A stretch of DNA of 64,000 nt. Source: Prochlorococcus sp. AG-388-A04 (GTDB lineage Bacteria; Cyanobacteriota; Cyanobacteriia; PCC-6307; Cyanobiaceae). The stretch is taken from NCBI GenBank assembly GCA_003279935.1, contig QCGL01000001.1, positions 1 through 64,000 on the forward strand, given 5' to 3'. The translations under genes and the position numbers were made by a program. The notes beneath the pieces are model-generated. The model was not told the DNA's origin. It searched no databases and saw only the letters and a program-made list of their open reading frames with translations. Below, one piece after another: positions 53,053 to 64,000 of this stretch; the first letter of the stretch is position 1; each line of letters starts with the position of its first letter.

Positions 53053-54855
53053 ATGCGTGTCACTACCTCATTTCCTCTGGGGACGCTTCGCGACACTCCT
53101 TCTGAAGCAGAAATTATTTCTCATCAATTACTTTTAAAAGGGGGTTATATTCGCAGACTTAATAGTGGCATTTATGCATACATGCCAATAATGCTTAGAG
53201 TTATCGAAAAAATATCTGCCATAATTGAAAAAGAACTTAATAATATTTATTGTTCGAAATTACTTTTACCCCAACTCCACCCAGCAGAATTATGGAAAAA
53301 AAGTGAAAGATGGGAAGGTTACACCGCAGGAGAAGGGATAATGTTCAATTTAAAGGATAGACAAGGAAAAGAATTTGGCTTGGCACCTACACATGAAGAA
53401 GTCATTACAAGTATTGCATCAGAAATGATAAATTCATATAAACAGCTTCCTATATGTTTTTACCAAATACAAACAAAATTTAGGGATGAGATTAGACCTA
53501 GATTTGGATTAATGAGAAGTAGGGAATTTATAATGAAGGATGCTTATTCTTTTCACTCTTCAAAAGAAGATTTATCTTCTTTTTACGAAAAAATGGAAAT
53601 AGCTTATGAAAATATTTTTAAAAATTGTGGATTAGATACAGTCGGCGTGGATGCCGATAGTGGAGCAATTGGAGGAGCAGCATCTAAAGAGTTTATGGTA
53701 ACAGCAGATGCAGGGGAGGATTCTATTTTATTTACTGAGAGTGGTTCATATGCGGCCAACATTGAAAAAGCCGTTTCTTTACCATCTAAAGAGATTCCTT
53801 TAATAATGTCCCAAGAAGAATGGATAGAAACCCCTAATCAAAAATCGATTGTTGATATTTGTCAAAATAATAATTTAGATGCAAGTCAAATAATTAAGGT
53901 CGTTATATTCCTTGCAAAATTTGAAGACAAATCTGAAGTCCCAATCCTCGCATGTATTAGAGGAGATCAGAATATTAATGAAGTCAAGCTTTTTAATTTG
54001 ATCAACAAAAAATATATTTCAAACTTGATACACCTAAAAATAGTTGAAGATAATGCCATTATTAATAAAAATCTAACTAATTTTCCATTAGGTTTTATTG
54101 GGCCAGATATAAACGATGAAACAATAAAAATTAATTCCAGTTGGGATAAAAGTTGGATAAGAATCGCTGACTACTCTGCCAGTAATCTTTCCAGTTTTGT
54201 GAGTGGTGGTAACAAAGTTGATTTTCACAAAGTATTCCGTGCATTTTCATTTATTGAGAAAAAGTTTTTAATATCAGATATAAGGAATGCAAAAAAAGGA
54301 GATTACATCAGCCATGAAAGTAATGAAGAGTTAAAAGAAAAAAGAGGTATTGAAATTGGACATATTTTTCAATTGGGCCAAAAATATAGTGAGAAATTAA
54401 ATGCAAAGTTTTCTGATAGGGATGGTCAATTGAAAAATTTATGGATGGGTTGTTATGGAATAGGGGTAACAAGAATAGCACAAGCGGCAATTGAACAGAA
54501 TCATGATGAAAATGGTATTTCTTGGCCAATTCAAATTTCTCCATTTGAGATTTTAATTATTCCGACTAATTTGAAAGATCCCATTCAAAAAGCACTTACT
54601 GAAGAGATTTATGAAGACTTTAGAAGCAACCAAATCGATGTTCTCCTTGACGACCGAGATGATAGAGCAGGAGTGAAATTTAAAGATGCAGATTTAATTG
54701 GAATTCCTTTTCAAATAATTATTGGCAGAGACTCAATTAATAAAGAAGTAGAATTCTTCTCTAGATCAAGCAAAAGTAAAATTAAGATAGCATCTAAAAA
54801 TTTATTAGAGAAATTTATTTCCGAATCAAAAGTAATGTACAATAAAAATTCTTAA
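53053..54855 (+). CDS. proS: Prolyl-tRNA synthetase
   Basis: TTSFPLGTLRDTPSEAEIISHQLLLKGGYIRRLNSGIYAYMP; FRDEIRPRFGLMRSREFIMKDAYSF; GCYGIGVTRIAQAAIEQ. Confidence 0.97.
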   Translation: MRVTTSFPLGTLRDTPSEAEIISHQLLLKGGYIRRLNSGIYAYMPIMLRVIEKISAIIEKELNNIYCSKLLLPQLHPAELWKKSERWEGYTAGEGIMFNLKDRQGKEFGLAPTHEEVITSIASEMINSYKQLPICFYQIQTKFRDEIRPRFGLMRSREFIMKDAYSFHSSKEDLSSFYEKMEIAYENIFKNCGLDTVGVDADSGAIGGAASKEFMVTADAGEDSILFTESGSYAANIEKAVSLPSKEIPLIMSQEEWIETPNQKSIVDICQNNNLDASQIIKVVIFLAKFEDKSEVPILACIRGDQNINEVKLFNLINKKYISNLIHLKIVEDNAIINKNLTNFPLGFIGPDINDETIKINSSWDKSWIRIADYSASNLSSFVSGGNKVDFHKVFRAFSFIEKKFLISDIRNAKKGDYISHESNEELKEKRGIEIGHIFQLGQKYSEKLNAKFSDRDGQLKNLWMGCYGIGVTRIAQAAIEQNHDENGISWPIQISPFEILIIPTNLKDPIQKALTEEIYEDFRSNQIDVLLDDRDDRAGVKFKDADLIGIPFQIIIGRDSINKEVEFFSRSSKSKIKIASKNLLEKFISESKVMYNKNS

Positions 54856-54881
54856 AGCTAAATTTTATTCGGAGTTAAGTT

Positions 54882-55319
54882 ATGTTAGTTAAAAAGATGA
54901 CTGAATTATTTTCTAGATTTTTTGTAAAAGCTTTATCTTTTGCTATTTGTATATCTGTTTTTTTTACACTATTTAATTCTCCATCATATGCAGCAAAGAC
55001 TTCTATGACAGGTGATTATGCAAAAGACACAATATCAGTTGTTAAAACCCTACAAATTGCCGTTGAAACTCCAAAAGATTCTCCTGATAAGGATAAGGTT
55101 AGAGATGAATCACTTGCTCTAATAACTGATTATATTTCTAGATACAGAAACAGAGGCATGGTTAATAAAACTCAATCATTTACTACAATGCAGACAGCAT
55201 TAAACGCCATGGCAGGTCATTACAAAAACTTTGCAACTAGGCCTCTACCAGATAAGCTTAAAGAGCGTTTAACTAAAGAATTCACTCTTGCCGAAAAAAT
55301 GGTTCTCAGAGAAAGTTAA
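54882..55319 (+). CDS. psb27: Photosystem II assembly protein Psb27
   Basis: Signal peptide then TGDYAKDTISVVKTLQIAVETPKDSPDKDKVRDESLALITDYISRYR. Confidence 0.9.
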   Translation: MLVKKMTELFSRFFVKALSFAICISVFFTLFNSPSYAAKTSMTGDYAKDTISVVKTLQIAVETPKDSPDKDKVRDESLALITDYISRYRNRGMVNKTQSFTTMQTALNAMAGHYKNFATRPLPDKLKERLTKEFTLAEKMVLRES

Positions 55320-55328
55320 TACAAATGA

Positions 55329-56711
<1,383 letters not shown>

Positions 56712-56729
56712 TCAAGAAATCTGACCTCA

Positions 56730-57746
56730 ATGATAGAAAAAAACAACCTTTTTGATCTAAAAAAAGATATAGACCTTATTGGATTAGGAAATGCAATAGT
56801 TGATATTATTGTTAATGTGGATGATGAATTTTTAGAGATAAATACCCTCAAAAAGGGATCTATGAATCTTATCAACTCTAATGAATCTGAAGCTTTATTA
56901 AAAAATTGCACAGTAATTAAAAAAATATCAGGGGGGTCTTCTGCTAATACTGTCGTATGCTTAGCTGAATTAGATAATAATGTTCAATTTATTGGAAGAG
57001 TAAAGAATGACAATTTTGGAAATTTCTTCTCTACTGATATTAAAAGAAGTAATACTATTTTTAACACCCCGCCAATAGATAAAGGGCCCTCAAGTGCACA
57101 TTCAATAATTTTTATAACTCCAGATGCGCAAAGAACAATGTGCACATATTTGGGGGCTTCAATTGAATTTGAACCTAAAGATGTAAATTATAACTTAATA
57201 GCAAATAGCAAATATTTATACTTGGAAGGATACTTATGGGATAGTGATTTAGCCAAAAATGCCTTTCTTCAAGCTGCAAAGCTTGCCAAAGAATCCGATA
57301 CAAAAATAATACTTTCATTATCGGACTCTTTTTGTGTAGATAGGCATCGAGAAAGTTTCTTAGAATTAATTGAAAACTACATTGATATAGTTTTTTGTAA
57401 TGAATCAGAAGTTTTGAGTCTATTTCAAGAGAATGATTTACAAAGATGCCAAGAATCTATTTCTTCAATATGTGAATTAGTAATAATCACTTTAGGAAGT
57501 AAAGGTTCTTTAATTGTCAATAAAGGCAAGTCTGAAGAAATAAAACCAAAACTATTAGGAAAAATTATTGATACAACCGGCGCAGGAGATCTTTATGCTG
57601 GTGGATTTATACATGGACTAATTAATAATTATTCTTTAAAAAAGTGCGGAGAAATAGGCTCAATATGCGCTGGTCATATAATTACTCAGTTAGGTTCTAG
57701 ATCTAATATTAATCTTCAAAAGTTATTACGGACACACCTGATTTGA
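56730..57746 (+). CDS. PfkB family carbohydrate/adenosine kinase
   Basis: DLIGLGNAIVDIIVNVDDEFLE; ISGGSSANTVVCLAEL; IDTTGAGDLYAGGFIHGL. Confidence 0.9.
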   Translation: MIEKNNLFDLKKDIDLIGLGNAIVDIIVNVDDEFLEINTLKKGSMNLINSNESEALLKNCTVIKKISGGSSANTVVCLAELDNNVQFIGRVKNDNFGNFFSTDIKRSNTIFNTPPIDKGPSSAHSIIFITPDAQRTMCTYLGASIEFEPKDVNYNLIANSKYLYLEGYLWDSDLAKNAFLQAAKLAKESDTKIILSLSDSFCVDRHRESFLELIENYIDIVFCNESEVLSLFQENDLQRCQESISSICELVIITLGSKGSLIVNKGKSEEIKPKLLGKIIDTTGAGDLYAGGFIHGLINNYSLKKCGEIGSICAGHIITQLGSRSNINLQKLLRTHLI

Positions 57747-58052
57747 ACAAGATTTATTTACCCAATTAGAATATTCTTTTGCAGAATTAAACTTTTTATA
57801 AATAATTTGTGGAATATCATAAGATATCTGCTTTTGTAAGAAAACTACCAAAGCATTTTTCAACTCTGGTTTACTTTTTATTATAATTTCACACTCATTA
57901 ACATCCTCAATTTTTCCTTTCCACTCATAAATGGAATTAATCTCTTTTAATGAGACACACGCTGCAAGCTTTTTTTCGAGTAATAATTTAGCTATTTTTT
58001 TAGCTGCTTTTTTATTGCATTCAGTTGCTACCAAAAGTAAAACTTTCTTCAT
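57726..58052 (-). CDS. cutA: Divalent cation tolerance protein CutA
   Basis: LLLVATECNKKAAKKIAKLLLEKKLAACVSLKEINSIYEWKGKIEDVNECEIIIKS. Confidence 0.9.
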   Translation of the reverse strand: MKKVLLLVATECNKKAAKKIAKLLLEKKLAACVSLKEINSIYEWKGKIEDVNECEIIIKSKPELKNALVVFLQKQISYDIPQIIYKKFNSAKEYSNWVNKSCSNQVCP

Positions 58053-58858
58053 CCTAAAGTGATGTTTTTACCAGTTAATTGATTTATCAACTTATCATAA
58101 TCAAAAAATATAAGCGAGTTTCTAAATTTTAGGTTTGGCCTTTTTACTAAAAATAACTTCATATCACTTTTATAAACAATTTCCTCCCAATTCATTTGTG
58201 CATAACTTCCAGAATCTCTGCAAAGTATATAATCTATCTTCCAATGATCACATAGTTTTTTTTCTAAAATGTTTCCTTTGTTTTTACTAGGTTCGAGTAT
58301 TGCTATGTTTGAATTCTTTATACATGAGGCAAAAGCTTTGGATATGCTTTCATATGTTGGAATTACTCTTGTAAATACATTTGCACCACATTTTAAATAA
58401 TAACTTGCCGTCTCATTTAGTAGTCTAGATCCTATTGCTAAAAGAATATTTTTATTGACTAAAACTTCCTTGTTTATATTTTTTAGACCCTTTATGTAAT
58501 AAAAGTTTTTAAATGGTTTTATTTCCGATTTCCTTTCAAAAGCCAAAAGAGGCTTTTTGATTTTTTTACATGCTTCATCTAGATTTTGAGAAATAATTAA
58601 AGCAAATGGATGAGTTGCATCTATTACATAATTAATTTTATTTTTTTCAATAAAGTTGATGATTTCACTTGAATCATTTAATTTTCCTGTAATGATGTGT
58701 AACTTTGAATTTTCAACGTAAGAGTTACTTGCTTTATGCGTGACAACACTTACGAATACTACATAATTAAGTTTTAATAGTTTGTTAACTATGACTGGTC
58801 CATCTGAAGTTCCTGAAAGGATCCAAACATTTTCGTGGCAATTTTCTGAATTGTGCAT
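58049..58858 (-). CDS. cobK: Precorrin-6A reductase (CobK/CbiJ)
   Basis: VWILSGTSDGPVIVNKLLKLNYVVFVSVVTHKAS; NYVIDATHPFALIISQNLDEAC; ILCRDSGSYAQMNWE. Start moved to MHNSENC to avoid overlapping ssb. Confidence 0.85.
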   Translation of the reverse strand: MHNSENCHENVWILSGTSDGPVIVNKLLKLNYVVFVSVVTHKASNSYVENSKLHIITGKLNDSSEIINFIEKNKINYVIDATHPFALIISQNLDEACKKIKKPLLAFERKSEIKPFKNFYYIKGLKNINKEVLVNKNILLAIGSRLLNETASYYLKCGANVFTRVIPTYESISKAFASCIKNSNIAILEPSKNKGNILEKKLCDHWKIDYILCRDSGSYAQMNWEEIVYKSDMKLFLVKRPNLKFRNSLIFFDYDKLINQLTGKNITLG

Positions 58859-58887
58859 CAAGATATTTGTAATTAAATAGAAAGTTA

Positions 58888-59337
58888 ATGAATCATTGTT
58901 TAATTCAAGCAGTAATAAATAGCGCTCCTCAGATGAGATATACCAAAGAGAATAAAACACCCATTGCTGAAATGACCGTTAATTTCAAAGGATTACGCGA
59001 TGAAGATCCATTTAGAGAATTAAAAGTTTTAGGTTGGGGTACTATTGCTCAAGAAATGGTGGGAGAATTAAAAGAAGGTCAAAACATAGTTATTGAGGGA
59101 CGTCTAAGAATGAACTCAGTAACCAGAAAAGATGGCACTAAGGAAAAGCAGCCTGAACTGACAGCTTCAAGAATTCATAATATAAGTCCTGGAGTACAAA
59201 TAACCTCAGAGAAAAAAGAAACTAACATCTCTCATAGCAACAATAGCAATTCTTCTGAAGAAAAATCGGGAAATACCGAAAATTCACAATGGAACACCTC
59301 TCCTCTAGTCCCTGAAGTTGACGAAATACCCTTTTAA
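58888..59337 (+). CDS. ssb: Single-stranded DNA-binding protein
   Basis: OB-fold MNHCLIQAVINSAPQMRYTKENKTPIAEMTVNF; GWGTIAQEMVGELKEGQNIVIEGRL; C-terminal DEIPF. Confidence 0.9.
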   Translation: MNHCLIQAVINSAPQMRYTKENKTPIAEMTVNFKGLRDEDPFRELKVLGWGTIAQEMVGELKEGQNIVIEGRLRMNSVTRKDGTKEKQPELTASRIHNISPGVQITSEKKETNISHSNNSNSSEEKSGNTENSQWNTSPLVPEVDEIPF

Positions 59338-59339
59338 AA

Positions 59340-59522
59340 TCAAGTCTCAATATTTGATTCTTGAACACGTATAATAAGTTTGCTTATTTTTCTTTCAAGA
59401 TCAGCCAGTTCACTCCTAATCTCTGACCATTTACCTTTATCAAGATTCTCTAACAACCATGCTCTATCTTGATCAAGTTTTAAAATTAAATCTTCTTGAT
59501 TTGTAGAATTATGATCTTGCAT
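59340..59522 (-). CDS. Small helical hypothetical protein (60 aa)
   Basis: ORF fills the gap: EDLILKLDQDRAWLLENLDKGKWSEIRSELADLERKISKLI. Confidence 0.65.
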   Translation of the reverse strand: MQDHNSTNQEDLILKLDQDRAWLLENLDKGKWSEIRSELADLERKISKLIIRVQESNIET

Positions 59523-59552
59523 AATATAAAATAACTTTTCTAATAAAATAAA

Positions 59553-60083
59553 ATGAAGAAATACCTATCTCCTGCAAACATAATAACAGTCGCAGGAGGT
59601 GTTTTGGCTTTTATTGGGATGACAGCTTATTTTACTGAGTCAGTAAATCTAAGCGTGCCTACGTTTTTTTATGGAGTCCCTATTTTACTAATTGGACTTG
59701 GTTTGAAAACTTCTGAAATACCTCCAGTTAAATTAGTAAATAGAAATGATTTTAAGAAAAATAAATTTAATAGACCCAAAGAATTAACCGCATTAGTTAG
59801 AGATGTAACCAGATGGAGGTATGGAATAAAAGCGCATCTTGAATCTTCATTAGAGGCCTTAAATTTATGGAATGAAGATAATCCTCCCCAACTTAAAGAG
59901 ATTGAAGAAATTACAAAAGAAGAAAAGAATGGTTTTAAGATGCATTTTGAAATCAATGATGTCCCCTTTGAACAATGGATTGAAAAACAAGAGAGATTAA
60001 ACAGGTTTTTCGTCAAAGGTCTTGAATCAGAATTTATTATCAACGATAATGAAAAGGAATTCGATTTGATTTTCTTTTATTAA
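59553..60083 (+). CDS. DUF2854-like membrane protein
   Basis: [52 protein letters not shown]. Confidence 0.8.
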   Translation: MKKYLSPANIITVAGGVLAFIGMTAYFTESVNLSVPTFFYGVPILLIGLGLKTSEIPPVKLVNRNDFKKNKFNRPKELTALVRDVTRWRYGIKAHLESSLEALNLWNEDNPPQLKEIEEITKEEKNGFKMHFEINDVPFEQWIEKQERLNRFFVKGLESEFIINDNEKEFDLIFFY

Positions 60084-60094
60084 ATATTCTTTTC

Positions 60095-60949
60095 ATGATG
60101 GACGATTCCCTAAGAGTATCAATATTAAGCGAGGCACTTCCATACATACAAAGTTTTTCAGGTAGAAAAATTGTTGTTAAGTATGGTGGTTCTATTATGG
60201 AAGATGAAAAATTAAAAGAAGCTTTCTTCAGAGATATTGCTCTATTATCAAGTGTTGGTGTATGCCCAGTCGTTATACATGGAGGTGGCCCCGAAATCAA
60301 TCGTTGGCTAAACAAATTAGAAATATCACCAAAATTTGAAAATGGGTTAAGAGTTACCGATGAGAAAACAATGGAAATAGTTGAGATGGTGCTTATGGGA
60401 AGAGTAAATAAACAGATTGTTAGGGGGATCAATAAAACAGGTTCATTAGCCGTAGGAATTTCAGGACTCGATGGCAACTTAATTCAGTCAAGAGAATTAG
60501 GAGATGGAAGTCATGGATTAGTTGGAGAGGTCACACAAATCAACTCTGAGTTATTAGATCCTCTTATTTCGAAAGGATATATTCCTGTTATATCAAGTAT
60601 TGGATCTACAGCAGATGGCATTTCTCATAACATCAATGCTGATTTCGTAGCTGGCGAAGTTGCTGCTGCAATAAATGCAGAAAAACTTATTCTTCTAACT
60701 GATACTCCAGGGATACTAAAAGAAAAAGATAACCCAAATAGTCTCGCAAAACAAATCAATCTAAAAGAGGCCAGAAAATTTATTGAAAAAAATATTGTTT
60801 CTAATGGCATGCTACCAAAAACGGAATGTTGTATTAGAGCCCTAGCTCAAGGAGTAAAAGCTGCCCATATAATTGATGGAAGGATTGAACATTCATTACT
60901 TCTAGAAATTTTCACAAATTTAGGTATTGGAACAATGATTAATGCTTGA
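60095..60949 (+). CDS. argB: Acetylglutamate kinase
   Basis: [68 protein letters not shown]. Confidence 0.97.
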   Translation: MMDDSLRVSILSEALPYIQSFSGRKIVVKYGGSIMEDEKLKEAFFRDIALLSSVGVCPVVIHGGGPEINRWLNKLEISPKFENGLRVTDEKTMEIVEMVLMGRVNKQIVRGINKTGSLAVGISGLDGNLIQSRELGDGSHGLVGEVTQINSELLDPLISKGYIPVISSIGSTADGISHNINADFVAGEVAAAINAEKLILLTDTPGILKEKDNPNSLAKQINLKEARKFIEKNIVSNGMLPKTECCIRALAQGVKAAHIIDGRIEHSLLLEIFTNLGIGTMINA

Positions 60950-62058
60950 GAATGGATTCATACAAGCAAGTTGTTGAAAAGGCAGAGTTAGCTCTTATTA
61001 AAGGTGAATATAATTTCTGTATTGAATATTTATACCCAATAATCGAATCTTACCCTCCCTCTAGTAAAGAAGGGGCAAATTTACGAACCATACTAATTAC
61101 AGCCCTATCGGGCATTAATAAAAAGGAAGAGGCAAAAATATTTTGCAAAGAACTTTTAAAATCTCTTGATTATAAAGTGCGTGAAAATGCAAAGTATTTA
61201 ATGGAAATTATCGATTCTCCTGAAATTAAAAAACCTGAGAATTGGAATATTACTTTTGAAAGTAATCCTGCCTTAGACAAAACATCCTTTTCCTCTCTAA
61301 AACCTAATAATCAGAAGAAAGAAAAAAAGTTTATAGATACATCAAATATTCCAACTGGTCAAACAAAGCCATTTCAGAAAGGATTTATATTTATCATTTC
61401 TTTATTATTATTATTACTAATTCCACTGTTAAGCGGGTGCGTTAAAGTTGAAGACACTATAGATATTAGTGAGATTGACTCAATTACTAATAATTTCGAA
61501 ATTGAAAGCAAATATATTAAAAAATTTCCTTGGCAAATAAATTTCGAACAAAAAATCAAAGAAATTTTTCCTGATGGAGAAATATCAACAGGAGAATTGG
61601 ATTTTTCATTTAAAAATAAAAATCTAAGTATGGAAAGTGCTCAAGAAACTCTTTATAAAATACAAAAAATAGCCGGTGAAGTTTTAGGAGAGTCAACTGA
61701 TCTACAAATTGACAGTATTGAAAATAATTTTTTCTTTTTAAAAAAATATAACTTCAAAGTAGATTTTGATCTTCAAAATCTTTTATATGTAGAAGATTTA
61801 GAACTAACTCTCAATATTGTTAACCCAAATAAAGTTAGAGTGAGAGACATAGGAAATTCTAATGTAGAAGTATCTAATAATTTTATAAAGTGGGAATTAA
61901 TCCCTGGAGAACTAAATAGTCTGGAGTTCTCATTTTGGAATTGGAACAAATTATTATTAGGATTTTTAATTATTTTATTGTTAATATCAATTGCTTATTT
62001 TTTAAGGTTTTATAGATACCAAATAGGATCTAATTTTCCAGAACTTCCATCTAGTTAG
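60946..62058 (+). CDS. DUF3153-like lipoprotein/membrane protein with N-terminal TPR-like region
   Basis: [46 protein letters not shown] lipobox-like; C-terminal TM; overlaps argB by 4 nt. Confidence 0.75.
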   Translation: MRMDSYKQVVEKAELALIKGEYNFCIEYLYPIIESYPPSSKEGANLRTILITALSGINKKEEAKIFCKELLKSLDYKVRENAKYLMEIIDSPEIKKPENWNITFESNPALDKTSFSSLKPNNQKKEKKFIDTSNIPTGQTKPFQKGFIFIISLLLLLLIPLLSGCVKVEDTIDISEIDSITNNFEIESKYIKKFPWQINFEQKIKEIFPDGEISTGELDFSFKNKNLSMESAQETLYKIQKIAGEVLGESTDLQIDSIENNFFFLKKYNFKVDFDLQNLLYVEDLELTLNIVNPNKVRVRDIGNSNVEVSNNFIKWELIPGELNSLEFSFWNWNKLLLGFLIILLLISIAYFLRFYRYQIGSNFPELPSS

Positions 62059-64000
62059 CTATAACTCTACCGGATTCAAATCAATTGATAAAAACACATT
62101 TTTAGGAATTTTTTGCCAAAGACTAGACCTATCAGGCAAAGGGAATTCCGAATTTTCTGGGCCATGTATTAATATTTGCCACCTAAATTTATTACCAACC
62201 TTTGCAATTAAACTTGGAGCAGGACCAATTACCGTCCATTTATTATCTTTACAAAAACTTATCATATATTTCGCTAGCTTAGCCGCAGTTATTTCCGTAA
62301 GTTCGAAGTTTTCCCCAGAAACTTTTAAAAGACATACCTTACAAAAAGGGAATAATTTTGCATCTTTTCTTAATTTCGAGCTTTCGGATAAAAATCCCTC
62401 ATAATTTCTATTTTTGAGATATGAAAGTACAGGATGACTCGGTTTATACGTTTGAAAGATAACCTTTCCTGATTTTTTAGCTCTGCCTGCTCTACCTGCT
62501 AATTGTAGAAATAATTGTAATGATTTTTCTTCTGCTGAAATATCTGGTCGGTGAAGTAATCCATCTGCGGCAATAACCACTGAAAGAGTAACATTGGGGA
62601 TATCAATACCTTTTGCTAACATTTGAGTCCCTACAAGAATATCTGCATTCCCATTAGAAAACTTTGAAAGAATATTTCTATGACCATCTTTACCTGAGGT
62701 GGTGTCTCTATCAAAACGAAGTACCCTCAGTTCAGGAAATTCATTATTCAAGAACTCAATAACCCTTTGAGTCCCAATACCAAAAGGCTTAAAGGCATTT
62801 GATTCGCAATCTGGACAAGTGTTGATAAGTTTTGCTTTATGATCACACCAGTGACAGCTAAGCCACTTTTTACCTTTTGAGCCCACATGAACAGATAAAG
62901 GTACATCACAATTAGGGCAACTTACTATAAATCCACAATTTCTACAACTTAGAAAACCGTTATAACCTCTTCTAGGAATCAAAACTATTGCTTGTTCCTG
63001 ATTCGCTTTAAGCTGAGAAATTAATTCTAATAATTCGCCACAAAAGATTTTTGTATTTCCCTTTTTAAATTCACAACGCATATCAACAACTTTAATTTCC
63101 GGTATTTCAGTAAGAGATATTCTTTCTTTCATTCTCAGCATCTTTAACTTTTTTTCAAAAACAACTCTTTTCCAAGTTCTCATTGATGGAGTTGCACTTC
63201 CGAAAATTAGCTTTGCTGGATTTCTTTTTACTCTTTCAAGAGCGACATCCCTCGCATCGTAACAAGGCATTGGGCTGTCTTGCTTATATGAAACGTCATG
63301 TTCTTCATCCAAAATTATTAAGCCTAAATTCTGAATAGGAAGGAATACTGCGGACCTTGTCCCGATAACTATAAGAGGTTCATCTTCATCTATTATCTTT
63401 TTCCAAACTAAAGTTCTATGCCTCGCAGAACAATTACTGTGATATTCAAAAACGTCATTTTGAAATCTTGTACTGAATCTATCAATAAGTTGAGGAATTA
63501 AGCCAATTTCTGGAGCCAGTATTAAACAGCTGTTTTTATTAAGTAGTTGATCTTCCGCCATTCTCATATAAATTTCAGTTTTTCCTGAACCTGTTTCTCC
63601 CCATAGCAAACAGACATCTCCCGGTTGCATCTCTTGCATTTCCTTATATATTTTTTTTTGTTCCTGAGTAAGATTTGGTCTTTTTAATTTAATACAATCA
63701 TTTTTAAAGGAACTTAATTTAGTACTAACTATTTTTTTTCTTTTAGTCTTTATTAGTAGTTTTTTACTAACCATTGAATTTATAATTGTGGAATTAAAAC
63801 CAATTCTTAATAATTCGCTTTGCCATTTCCCTTTAAGACGCAAAATATCTATTAGTGAAAGTTCTCTCTTTGTTAAGTCATCATTATTGAATCCCAAATC
63901 TATTTGAGATTCAATCCATATTTGATATTTAAAGTTTTGAGATAATTTTTTATGTTTACCAATCCATCCAGGGGGGAAAGCTGTTTTAAACATTTTTAAA
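62059..64000 (-). CDS. priA: Primosomal helicase PriA; probably continues past window end
   Basis: LLWGETGSGKTEIYMRM; IILDEEHDVSYKQ; Zn-binding CRNCGFIVSCPNCDVPLSVH...CHWCDHKAKLINTCPDCES; frame still open at 64000. Confidence 0.94.
   Translation of the reverse strand, partial: LKMFKTAFPPGWIGKHKKLSQNFKYQIWIESQIDLGFNNDDLTKRELSLIDILRLKGKWQSELLRIGFNSTIINSMVSKKLLIKTKRKKIVSTKLSSFKNDCIKLKRPNLTQEQKKIYKEMQEMQPGDVCLLWGETGSGKTEIYMRMAEDQLLNKNSCLILAPEIGLIPQLIDRFSTRFQNDVFEYHSNCSARHRTLVWKKIIDEDEPLIVIGTRSAVFLPIQNLGLIILDEEHDVSYKQDSPMPCYDARDVALERVKRNPAKLIFGSATPSMRTWKRVVFEKKLKMLRMKERISLTEIPEIKVVDMRCEFKKGNTKIFCGELLELISQLKANQEQAIVLIPRRGYNGFLSCRNCGFIVSCPNCDVPLSVHVGSKGKKWLSCHWCDHKAKLINTCPDCESNAFKPFGIGTQRVIEFLNNEFPELRVLRFDRDTTSGKDGHRNILSKFSNGNADILVGTQMLAKGIDIPNVTLSVVIAADGLLHRPDISAEEKSLQLFLQLAGRAGRAKKSGKVIFQTYKPSHPVLSYLKNRNYEGFLSESSKLRKDAKLFPFCKVCLLKVSGENFELTEITAAKLAKYMISFCKDNKWTVIGPAPSLIAKVGNKFRWQILIHGPENSEFPLPDRSSLWQKIPKNVFLSIDLNPVEL

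Noticed and set aside
59669-60810. Minus-strand ORFs opposite the DUF2854 and argB genes
   Set aside because: Fully contained antisense frames without domain signal.

Overview
This is a low-GC window from a marine picocyanobacterium, almost certainly high-light Prochlorococcus. The window is densely coded and I found no tRNA, rRNA, CRISPR array or IS element. The core is a complete alpha-carboxysome/Rubisco locus on the minus strand (csoS1, cbbL, cbbS, csoS2, csoSCA, csoS4A, csoS4B, acRAF-like gene), with csoS1D nearby beyond rdgB. Next to it is a chlorophyll/photosystem block (chlN-chlB, chlL, por, plus a 34-aa psaM missing from the ORF track). Other clusters: dnaA/gor/GST, an arsenosugar-type glycosyltransferase pair, the alkane pathway (ado-aar-accA), pyrH-frr-GGR, ftsI with a small FtsL-like neighbour, a dihydroorotase-like protein lacking most metal ligands, proS-psb27-purA and priA. 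The most interesting unexplained signal is a TGATAAGT/ACTTATCA motif. It forms one perfect and one near-perfect palindrome in the csoS1/rdgB intergenic region and recurs upstream of chlN and por, suggesting a shared regulator of CO2 fixation and protochlorophyllide reduction. The same intergenic region holds a GC-rich, self-complementary islet (candidate small RNA or leader) and a 14-nt direct repeat. All family calls are by recognition from sequence; no searches were run.
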